From contig NZ_WOTN01000001.1 of the NCBI RefSeq assembly GCF_010993745.1, forward strand, positions 3,041,235-3,105,234: a stretch of DNA of 64,000 nt, given 5' to 3'. The position numbers were made by a program, and so were the translations under genes. Of the stretch, positions 25,647-33,193 are shown piece after piece. The notes below the pieces were generated by a model, which was given only the letters and a program-made list of their open reading frames with translations, was not told the origin of the DNA and ran no database searches. Position 1 is the first letter of the stretch. The number at the start of each line of letters is the position of its first letter. The stretch comes from Fodinicola acaciae (GTDB lineage: Bacteria; Actinomycetota; Actinomycetes; Mycobacteriales; HKI-0501).

Positions 25647-26753
25647 ATGGCATTGGCGTTGGTCATCGTCGCGGCGACGGTCGCGGGTCTATTGCTCGGC
25701 TCACGGCCCGTCACCGGCGAAGGCCGCGGACGGCCGGCGATCTGGCTCCTTGGCGTGACAGCGCTGATCTTCCTCAACCAACTGCTGTTCACCATCTACG
25801 TCGTACGCGTCCATGGCGGCGACCCAAGCTTTGTCGCGCGTTATCTGCCGGCCGGCTGGTTCGACCTGGCCCGCGGACCATTCGTCGACGCGCTCGCAAA
25901 TGCCTTTCCGTTGCCGCACCTCCTGGCTCCGACCGTCCTCAACGTGCAGGCATTCCTGGAGCTGCCGTTCGTCGTTTTCGCTTATCTGACGGTCTGTCGC
26001 TGGTACGGCATCAGCGCCTCGCATCTGGTCGCGCCAACCGCGGTCTCGTGGACGGCCACCTTCTGCCTGATCGAGTGGTCGCTGCACAATCCGTACACGA
26101 TCGCCGACATCGTCATCCGGGTGATCTCGATGATCGCCGTTGTCGCGCTGGCACACCGAAAAGGCGGATCGACAGAAGAGGCGGTCGACCTCGTCGGCCT
26201 GCTCATCTTCGCGATTTCGGCTGGAGCACTCGGATATCTCGTCTTGGTCGTCTACGACACCGCGCTGCTCTACAACCTCGGGCACCTGCCGGCACAGCTG
26301 CCTGGAGCGATCGTCGCGGCCGTCGTCCTCGTGGCGGCGAGGCTCGTCCGGCGTACGCCAGGGCGGCCTGGCATCGGCGTCGACACGATCGCCACGTCGT
26401 TTCGCTGGCTGATCCTGCTCTTCGCGGTGCCGGCGTTGCCGCTGCGCTATGGCCTGAGTTTCGGCTCGCGGATCGCCGAGATCGTCGCCGCGCTGGCCGG
26501 TCTGGTGATCGCCGGATTCGCCTGCGCGTACGGCGTGCGTGAGGCTTTCGCCCGTACGCCTGGCAATCGGCTCGCGTCGATCGCGGAAATCGGCGGCGCG
26601 CTGCTGGTCGGTGCCGCAGCCGGCGCCCTGATCACGTTTGCGACACCTGGTTATCCGGAGCTCAAGCTGCTCGCCGGTGCGGCCACGGCCGTGCTCGTGA
26701 CGACCCTGTCGTGCGGTGTCATCGACAGAGTCCGCCAGCGCGTGGCAGGCTGA
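25647..26753 (+). CDS. Polytopic membrane protein of unknown function
   Basis: A 368-residue protein with about ten membrane helices and no soluble domain. Segments such as NQLLFTIYVVRVHGGDPSFV and LPHLLAPTVLNVQAFLELP suggest a conserved loop with His and Pro between helices 2 and 4. The ATG at 25647 is the first that begins directly with a hydrophobic helix; an ATG at 25597 would add 17 residues. It is followed after 16 bp by the emfourin-like gene, possibly in one operon. I do not recognise the family. Confidence 0.65.
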   Translation: MALALVIVAATVAGLLLGSRPVTGEGRGRPAIWLLGVTALIFLNQLLFTIYVVRVHGGDPSFVARYLPAGWFDLARGPFVDALANAFPLPHLLAPTVLNVQAFLELPFVVFAYLTVCRWYGISASHLVAPTAVSWTATFCLIEWSLHNPYTIADIVIRVISMIAVVALAHRKGGSTEEAVDLVGLLIFAISAGALGYLVLVVYDTALLYNLGHLPAQLPGAIVAAVVLVAARLVRRTPGRPGIGVDTIATSFRWLILLFAVPALPLRYGLSFGSRIAEIVAALAGLVIAGFACAYGVREAFARTPGNRLASIAEIGGALLVGAAAGALITFATPGYPELKLLAGAATAVLVTTLSCGVIDRVRQRVAG

Positions 26754-26769
26754 CTCCAGGGGGTAGCCG

Positions 26770-27051
26770 ATGAAGATCACCGTCGTACGCACCGGTGGGA
26801 TGGCCGGCCTGCGGCTGGAGAGGTCGGCCGACACCGCCGACGACCCCGAGCTGGCCGGCCTGGTCGAGCGGGCCGGCCTGACGCCGATCGACCAGCCGGA
26901 CGGTCCGCCGCGCGCCGCCGGCCTGGTGCCCGGCTATGCGGACCGCTACACGTACGAGATCAGCACCGACGACGGCCGGCACCACACCGCCGGCGAGACC
27001 CAGCTGAGCGAGCCGCAGCGTACGCTCGTCGACAGGATCATGAAGTCCTGA
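26770..27051 (+). CDS. Emfourin-like protease inhibitor
   Basis: A 93-residue protein that resembles emfourins, the small protein inhibitors of protealysin-type M4 proteases: MKITVVRTGGMAGLRLE at the start, a central RYTYEISTDDG and a final QRTLVDRIMKS. Emfourin genes normally adjoin the protease gene; here the candidate target at 23590-24624 is 2.1 kb away with two genes between. GGGGG lies 7 bases before the ATG. The last 14 bp overlap the convergent MocR gene. Inhibition of this particular protease is inferred from family and proximity. Confidence 0.78.
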   Translation: MKITVVRTGGMAGLRLERSADTADDPELAGLVERAGLTPIDQPDGPPRAAGLVPGYADRYTYEISTDDGRHHTAGETQLSEPQRTLVDRIMKS

Positions 27052-28393
27052 CCGTCTCGGCCAACGCGGCCAGCGCCGGCTCGTACGCGTGCGCCGGTGG
27101 CGTGCCGAAGCCGATGATCAGCCCCGGATCGGCTGGCCGCGAGCAGTACGGTCCGACCGCTCGCAAGGCGAGTCCCCGCCGGCGAGCACGCGCGAGCACG
27201 CGCGCCTCGGAAATGGCCAGCGGCAGCATCACCTGCAACCCGGCTGCGGTGCCTATGACCTGCGGAAACAGCGCGCGCAGCCGGTCCAGCCGGCGCCGGT
27301 AGGCGACCCGCGAGCGGCGGACGTGGCGATCGAAGTCGCCGGAGCGGATCAGCTCGGCCAGCACCAACTGGTCGACGCTCGCGCCACCACGGTCGAGCCG
27401 TTCCTTGCGCCGCAGCAACGCCGGCATCAGTCCGCCTGGCGCGACCAGCCAGCCCAACCGGAGCGCCGGCGCCAGTGTTTTCGTTGCCGTACCGGCATAA
27501 ACGACCCACTCGGGGTCGAGCGCCTGCAGCGCGCCGACCGGATGCCGGTCATAGCGAAACTCTCCGTCATAGTCGTCCTCCACGACGTACGCACCACGCT
27601 CGCGAGCCCATCGCGCGAGGGCCGTACGCCGGTCGGCCGACATCGTGGCGCCGCTCGGATACTGATGCGCGGGCGTCACCAGCACCGCGCCAGCCGCGCT
27701 GCCGGCGAGCAGGTCCACGCGCAGTCCTTCGCCGTCGCACGGCACCGAGTGCACGGACAGGCCGGCGTCGGCGACGATTTCGCGATACAGCGGCGAACAC
27801 GGATCCTCGACCGCGAAGGTCGTCACGCCGCGTTCGCGCAGCGTGTCGCACACCAGTCGCAGCGCCTGGTTGAAGCCAGCGCAGACCAGCATGCGGGCCG
27901 AGTCCGTGACGACACCGCGTACGCGGCCGAGGTATTCGCTCAACGCCGCTCGCAGCTCTGCCTGTCCACGCGGATCGCCATAGCCGAATGTGTCGTGCGG
28001 CGCGTCGCGGACGACCCTGCGCATGGCCGCGAGCCAGGCCGTACGCGGAAAGGCCGACACGTCCGGCGATCCCGGCGTCAGGTCCCAGCGCGGTGTCCGC
28101 GGCCGCCGATCGTGAGCCCGCGGCTGAGCCGGCGGCGTCCACGCGACCCGTGTCGGCGCTCCTTGCCGGCAGTGCAGATAGCCCTCCGCGGCGAGCTGCT
28201 GATAGGCGGCGAGCACCGTACGCCGCGCGACTCCGAGGTCGCCGGCCAGCGCGCGTGTCGACGGCAGCACGGCACCGACGCTGAGCTGGCGCGACCGGAT
28301 CGCCGCGCGCAACGCCGCCTCGATGCCACTCCGCCGACCTTCCGCTGGATCCAGCCTGAGCAGCAGGTCGCGACTGGTGCACTCAACGTCCAC
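27038..28393 (-). CDS. MocR/PdxR-family regulator (GntR plus aminotransferase domains)
   Basis: A 451-residue transcription factor. Residues 1-80 form a GntR winged helix (LPSTRALAGDLGVARRTVLA). The remainder is an aspartate-aminotransferase fold with the PLP lysine in GTATKTLAPALRLGW and EDDYDGEFRYDRHPVGALQ. Proteins of this type often control vitamin B6 or amine metabolism and the gene next to them. Divergent from it, with a 46-bp gap, is an FMN/PNPOx-like gene, a likely target. GTG 28393 is the start that opens directly with the winged helix. Confidence 0.9.
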   Translation of the reverse strand: MDVECTSRDLLLRLDPAEGRRSGIEAALRAAIRSRQLSVGAVLPSTRALAGDLGVARRTVLAAYQQLAAEGYLHCRQGAPTRVAWTPPAQPRAHDRRPRTPRWDLTPGSPDVSAFPRTAWLAAMRRVVRDAPHDTFGYGDPRGQAELRAALSEYLGRVRGVVTDSARMLVCAGFNQALRLVCDTLRERGVTTFAVEDPCSPLYREIVADAGLSVHSVPCDGEGLRVDLLAGSAAGAVLVTPAHQYPSGATMSADRRTALARWARERGAYVVEDDYDGEFRYDRHPVGALQALDPEWVVYAGTATKTLAPALRLGWLVAPGGLMPALLRRKERLDRGGASVDQLVLAELIRSGDFDRHVRRSRVAYRRRLDRLRALFPQVIGTAAGLQVMLPLAISEARVLARARRRGLALRAVGPYCSRPADPGLIIGFGTPPAHAYEPALAALAETVRTS

Positions 28394-28419
28394 GAGACTG
28401 GAGCATAATTGTGCACCAG
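28374..28419. promoter_or_regulatory. Candidate MocR operator
   Basis: CTGGTGCAC at 28374-28382 and GTGCACCAG at 28411-28419 are exact inverted 9-mers, separated by 28 bases and covering the start of the mocR gene and the promoter of the divergent gene. MocR proteins bind spaced repeats in such positions, so this is a plausible shared operator. Confidence 0.5.
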
Positions 28420-28439
28420 TTGCGCATAGCGTGGCAGCC

Positions 28440-29063
28440 ATGACCGACACCAGAGCGCTCGTACGCCGCAAATCGCAGCGCGCGTCGTACGACTGGCAGG
28501 ACGCCGCCGACATCCTCGACGCGGCGCCGCTGTGCCACGTCGCCACCGTCCGTGACGACGCACCGGTGGTGCTGCCGATGGCACACGGACGGCTCGAGCG
28601 TGACCTCGTGCTGCACGGATCGGCTGCCGCCGGCCTGTTCCGCGACTTCCGCAACGACAGCGCGGTCTGTGTGACCGCGACTCTGTTCGACGGGGTCGTA
28701 CTCGGCCGCTCGGCCCGCTATCACTCGATGAACTACCGGTCCGTCGCCGTCCACGGCAGGCCAGTGCGGATCGAGCAACCCGATCTGGTGCGGGCGGCCC
28801 TGCGCGCGGTCGTCGACCACGTCGTGCCGGGACGCTGGACGGACGTACGGCCACCGACGCCGGCGGAGGTGCGCGAGACCGGCATCTGGCGGCTGCCGAT
28901 CGAGATCTTCTCCGTCAAGCGCCGCGAGGGACCGCCGCTCGACCCCGAGGAGGACCGCGACCTGCCCGGCTGGACCGGCGTCATCCCGTCCTGGCAGGCG
29001 TACGGCGAGCCGCTGCCGGCAGCCGGATGTGGCGGCGAGCGGCCACCGCGGACGCCTCGCTGA
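28440..29063 (+). CDS. Pyridoxamine 5'-phosphate oxidase-fold FMN-binding protein (NimA-like)
   Basis: A 207-residue split-barrel flavin protein. RKSQRASYDWQDAADILDAA at the start, CHVATVRDDAPVVLPM and the later HSMNYRSVAVHGRP are typical of the NimA/PNPOx-like subgroup annotated as nitroimidazole resistance or pyridoxamine oxidase family. ATG 28440 lies 46 bp from the divergent MocR regulator, which likely controls it. The C-terminal WTGVIPSWQAYGEP is also conserved in the group. The cofactor could be FMN or heme; substrate unknown. Confidence 0.85.
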   Translation: MTDTRALVRRKSQRASYDWQDAADILDAAPLCHVATVRDDAPVVLPMAHGRLERDLVLHGSAAAGLFRDFRNDSAVCVTATLFDGVVLGRSARYHSMNYRSVAVHGRPVRIEQPDLVRAALRAVVDHVVPGRWTDVRPPTPAEVRETGIWRLPIEIFSVKRREGPPLDPEEDRDLPGWTGVIPSWQAYGEPLPAAGCGGERPPRTPR

Positions 29064-29071
29064 CGGCATTG

Positions 29072-29104
29072 TCGTGACACGCCGGTCACCAGCCGGCGTG
29101 TCAC
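29072..29104. terminator. 13-bp hairpin terminator
   Basis: CGTGACACGCCGG (29072-29084) and its exact complement (29092-29104) surround a 7-base loop. It lies between the FMN-protein stop and the kinase start at 29119, so it separates the two transcription units. Confidence 0.75.
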
Positions 29105-29118
29105 GGCACAATGAGCAC

Positions 29119-30930
29119 ATGAGCACGGGTGGACACGGCGGACCGGCAGCGGGTCCACCCGGTCCGTGGCGGCCGGCAGGTGCGCCACCACCTGCGCCGA
29201 CGCCACCATCTGGCCCGCCGCCTGGTGCGACGCCGGAGGACGACGGTCCGGCCGCCGGCATCAGCGGCTACGGCAAGCTGGAGCTGTTCGCGCACGGCGG
29301 CTCGGCGCTGATCTACCGCGGCGTCCAGGAGCGCGTCGGCCGGGTCGTGGCGATCAAGGTGCTGACGGTCGACGAGCAGACCACCTCGCACCACATCCAG
29401 CGCGAGCTCGACCTGACCGTACGGCTGTCCAGCCATCCGCACATCGTGTCGATCATCGACACCGGCACCACCGCGACCGGCAACCCGTACATCGTCATGG
29501 AGTACTGCGAAGGCGGATCGTACGCGGAGATCCTGCGCAAACACGGTCCACGGCCGGTCGGCGAGGTCGTCGACATCGGCATCAAGATCGGCGAGGCGCT
29601 GCAGGCGGCGCACGGTGTGGGCATCATCCACCGCGACGTGAAGCCGCCCAACATCCTGCGCTCGCGCTTCGGGCCGGCGCTGACCGACTTCGGCATCTCG
29701 CGCGCCGCCAACGACATGTCCAGCACGTACACACTGGACAAGCTCACGCCATACCACGCCTCGCCGGAGGCGCTGGAACGCCGGCCGCAGTCGTTCCGGT
29801 CCGACATCTACAGCCTCGCCTCGACGCTCTGGCACCTGTTGGCCGGCCGCGCGCCGTTCATCGACACCAGCGAACAGGTGCAGGACGCCGTCCAGTTCCG
29901 GCTGCGCGTACTGACCGCGCCGGTGCCGCCGTTGCCGCGCGACGACGTACCCGGCTGGCTCGAGGCCGAGCTGGTCAAGGCGATGTCCAAGGACGAGCAA
30001 CAGCGGCATGCGACTGCGTTGGAGTTCGCGCAGGCGCTGCGTGACGGGCCGGCCAAGGGCCAGCAGGCCTGGACGCCGCCGAGCTGGTCGCCGCAGGACT
30101 ACGCGACCGATCCGTGGTCACCGAGCAGCGCGCCGCCGGCGACGCCGATGGCTGGCCCCGATCCTGACCGTACGGTGGTGTCGCGGCGCGAGGAGTCGAC
30201 CGGGGTGCCGCGAGCCAGCGCACCCGTACGTCCAGGTGACGCGACGGTCTCGACCGCGGCGCCGGTCGTCGAACCGACCTCGGTGCCGCCGAGCACGTCG
30301 CCGTGGGCCGCGCCGCCGGCATCGTCACCGCCGGCCGTGTCCTCCCCCGCCGGGCCACCGCCACCACCGGCGACGCCGCCACCGTCGTACGCGCCGCCAC
30401 CGTCGTACGCACCGCCGCCACCTTCGGCGACGCCGCAGCCGTCGTACGCGCCGTACTCACCGGCGCCGTCGACACCTCCTGTGGCGCCAAAGCAGGACGA
30501 GCAGCCACCGCGCCGCCGAGGCATCGGTGTGCCCCTGCTGGTCGCCGCGATCATCGGCCTGGTGCTCGGACTCGCGGTCGTGGCGGTGCTCGGCGGCGGC
30601 TCACTGCTGCGGCCGAGCACCGACCCGACACCGTCGCCGATCACGCTGACCAAGGCAAACGCGCCGACCGACATCAAGATCGACGACCAGGGCGGCATCG
30701 TGGTGCTGACCTGGAAAGATCACACCGACGGCCGGGCGAGCTACCTGATCACGTACGTGCGGCAGGAAGCCGGCGCGCATCCGGACACCAAGACCAGTGG
30801 CCCGGCGACCTCGTTCAAGCTCGCCGGCCTGGACGAGACGGTCGACTACTGCTTCACCGTCGGCGCGTTCCTGAGCGTCAACAACCTGGCCGCCGCCGAC
30901 CAGGTGTGTACGCACCGCCGCTCCAACTAG
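29119..30930 (+). CDS. Membrane Ser/Thr protein kinase with extracellular Fn3-like domain
   Basis: A 603-residue PknB-type kinase. After a Pro/Gly-rich N-terminus the catalytic domain (about 50-335) shows FAHGGSALIYRG, Lys80 in VVAIKVL, HRD at 171-173 and DFG at 190-192. A long Pro/Ser/Tyr-rich linker leads to one membrane helix (IGVPLLVAAIIGLVLGLAVV), then an outside Fn3-like domain starting near TDIKIDDQGGIVVLTW with two Cys. It converges on the TgpA-DUF58-MoxR-Fn3 operon; kinases of this sort often accompany that set, and the PP2C at 50412 is a possible counterpart. The activation loop looks short but key residues are present. Confidence 0.88.
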   Translation: MSTGGHGGPAAGPPGPWRPAGAPPPAPTPPSGPPPGATPEDDGPAAGISGYGKLELFAHGGSALIYRGVQERVGRVVAIKVLTVDEQTTSHHIQRELDLTVRLSSHPHIVSIIDTGTTATGNPYIVMEYCEGGSYAEILRKHGPRPVGEVVDIGIKIGEALQAAHGVGIIHRDVKPPNILRSRFGPALTDFGISRAANDMSSTYTLDKLTPYHASPEALERRPQSFRSDIYSLASTLWHLLAGRAPFIDTSEQVQDAVQFRLRVLTAPVPPLPRDDVPGWLEAELVKAMSKDEQQRHATALEFAQALRDGPAKGQQAWTPPSWSPQDYATDPWSPSSAPPATPMAGPDPDRTVVSRREESTGVPRASAPVRPGDATVSTAAPVVEPTSVPPSTSPWAAPPASSPPAVSSPAGPPPPPATPPPSYAPPPSYAPPPPSATPQPSYAPYSPAPSTPPVAPKQDEQPPRRRGIGVPLLVAAIIGLVLGLAVVAVLGGGSLLRPSTDPTPSPITLTKANAPTDIKIDDQGGIVVLTWKDHTDGRASYLITYVRQEAGAHPDTKTSGPATSFKLAGLDETVDYCFTVGAFLSVNNLAAADQVCTHRRSN

Positions 30931-31045
30931 GGTCGAATCATCGCCAATTTGATCATGGTTTCGGAATTTTTGGTGAGACGTTCGTAGCCGCGGGCCAGGC
31001 GGCGGTTGCGGATCAACCAGCCAAAGGTCCGTTCGACGACCCATA
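30931..31045 (-). mobile_element. IS5-family transposase remnant
   Basis: On the minus strand the frame reads VVERTFGWLIRNRRLARGYE then RLTKNSETMIKLAMIRP, the C-terminal end of an IS5-type DDE transposase including the catalytic Glu region. Upstream it loses similarity within a few codons, so about 35-38 residues survive of ~270. The fragment abuts the kinase stop codon. No terminal repeats are visible. Confidence 0.75.
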
Positions 31046-31145
31046 TCGCGGTAATACTTGGAAGCCTGCGCCTCGTCTCAGCTTTTGGTTGCTGAGGCGA
31101 GGAAGCAAGCGTTTGTGTTGTTGGTTGGTGGTCCACCTGTTCGGT

Positions 31146-32398
31146 TCAGCCGTACAGGTGGTAGGTATTTCGGAGCGGCTTTTGCTCGTAGTCCACATCG
31201 AGTGGTGGGATGAACTCCGGGTGGCCGTTGTTTATCCGTATGGTCCAGTTGGTGTGGTGAATTTCGCGATGATGGCGGTCGCAGAGCAGCGTGCAATTTT
31301 CCAGGCAGGTGGTGCCACCATCGACCCACGACACAATGTGATGTCTCGTGTGCCGGACTGGTCGGGTGCATCCGGGCCGGGTGCAGCCTTTGTCTCGTGC
31401 GATCAACGCTTTCCGCAACTCTGGACCGGCCAGCCGCTCCTTGCGGCCCACGTCCAGCGGTACGCCCTTCGGAGTCGAGGATGACCGGAATAATGTCCGC
31501 GTCGCAGGCCAAGCGCCGGGCCGTTTCGGGGCTGATGGTCAGGCCTTCGTACGCGCGCGCCACACCCAGGCAGTCGCGGAGCATTTCCCAGGAGATGGTG
31601 ACGGTCAGGGGCGGCCGCTCCGCGCCCTGGATCGGCAACTTCCCCGCATCAGCCACGAGGTTGAGAATGTCGGCCAGCGCGTCACCGTTACGCTCGGCGG
31701 CTGACCGAGGATCGGGCTTGCCGTCCTCACCTTCCGGCTTTGCCAGTGGGGACAACACTTCCTGCAACAAGCAACCTGTCTCCGCGTCGAGGATGCCGCG
31801 CAGCGCGAGGCGGCCGTCGCGGCCGGTGTGCAGATGCAATTCACGACGCGGCTTGGCGTCTTCTTTCTCCGATGGCGCCGCGCCGTCCGGGTCCAGATAG
31901 GCATGCAAACGGGTGCCGAGCCGATAGAGACGACCAGCATCCATATGCTTGGCACCCTCGACCATCGCCGCCTCAGCCTCACGCCGCTGCTGGAAATCCA
32001 CATGCGCCGGCAACCTCGTGATCACCGTACGAATCGCGTCCAACTGCGAATCAGCCAGATCGCCCGCGGCGCACCGCCTCGGCGGCGATGTCCAGCTTCG
32101 GCGCCAACATTTCACCGGTCAACGCCATGCCCGGACAGAACGCGCGAGCGCGCTGCACCCGGCGACTGGCCTCGGTCGGGGAGAGCAGCAACTGGTCTTC
32201 CAACAGCTGCTGGATGTTTTTCGCCTCCAGCTGCTCGTACGCCTCTTTATGCTCAATCGCCTTCACGATATTCAACACCCGCGCCGCGGCCTTGCGATAC
32301 TCCCGCTCGGCGACACGCAGCATCGCGGCCAGCACATTCGCGTCTCCTTCCGGCCATGGGTCACCGACTGGCGCGGTGGCGACGGAAGGAGTGGTCAT
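31146..32398 (-). pseudogene. DUF222/13E12-type HNH endonuclease, two frameshifts
   Basis: Three overlapping frames together encode one DUF222-HNH protein. Frame A starts MTTPSVATAPVGDP at 32398 and ends after AAEAVRRG; frame B continues DLADSQLDAIRTVITRLPAH to VILDSEG; frame C continues VPLDVGRKERLAGPE to the HNH core CTRPGCTRPVRHTRHHIVSW and LLCDRHHREIHH, ending at 31146. Each switch is explained by one extra base in a CCC run (32063-32065 and 31475-31477). Such genes are abundant in actinobacteria and often mobile. Sequencing error in the two runs is the main alternative to real decay. Confidence 0.82.
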
Positions 32399-32469
32399 GC
32401 CTCCAATAATACCGGCCACACCGACAAAACCACGCCACAACGCATCCGCGAATGGCCATTTTCTCTGCC

Positions 32470-33190
32470 CCGCGTCAAGGAGTTGGCAGGATTTTCTTTG
32501 TTTGAAATGTCGGGGCGGTGGGGTCGGCCAGGCCCAGGTGCACCTCTCGCGTCGGTTCCAGGCGATGGCTTCGTGAGGGCGGATCTGGTTGTACTCGCGC
32601 CGGTAGTCCTCGGCGCGCTTGGCGAGGATGAGTGCGTCGTCGATTTCGTCGATGCAGAGCCGCTCGTATTTCAGCGTGCCGAACCCGCGCTCGCGTGACC
32701 CGATTGTGCCCGGGCGACTTGACCCGGGTACGGACGTGCGCCAGCTCGGGGTGGGCGGTGATGAACGCTTCGAATCGGAACGAGCGGAACGGCCCGCCGT
32801 TGTCGGTGACGATGGTGACCACCGGCAGTGGCTCACCGGTGTCGGGGTCGACCTCGCACTTCGACCAGTAGTCCCGGCAGCCGGCCAGCCACCACGTGCC
32901 GCCGGCGGTGGTCTCGAACTCGCTGAAGTCCAGCTGCCACACCCGGTTCGGGCCGGTCGGCTCAGCCGCGAACGCCGCGTTCCTGCGTTCGGCCAGCTTG
33001 CGGCGTTCCCGCTGGTAATGCGCGGGCAGGATCAGGCCCTCGTCCCGCAGTAGCCGCAGGACGGTGGCCTCGGATACGACGTGGCCGTCGTGGCGGACCA
33101 TCGCCCATACCTTGCGGTGTCCCCACGCCGGATGCTCCAGGGCGCACTTGAGCGCCAAACAACGACATGCCGACGAGAAATGACAAACTA
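32470..33190 (-). mobile_element. Integrase-core transposase remnant (IS3/IS481-like)
   Basis: Reading leftward from about 33190: EHPAWGHRKVWAMVRHDGHV, then RVWQLDFSEFETTAGGTWW, then IVTDNGGPFRSFRFEAFI and YERLCIDEIDDALILAKRAE, the DDE integrase core. The N-terminal part is missing. Between DYWSKCE and VDPDTGEP, about 35 residues expected from the family are absent, an internal deletion. A +1 change near 32702 and a compensating -1 near 32548 shift the frame. It abuts the TgpA stop. No terminal inverted repeats are recognisable, so the element is dead. Confidence 0.78.
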
Positions 33191-33193
33191 CTA

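Noticed and set aside
30340-30480. Tandem repeat of a short GC-rich unit resembling a CRISPR or VNTR
   Set aside because: It encodes the Pro/Ser/Tyr-rich linker of the kinase in frame; irregular units and no spacers.
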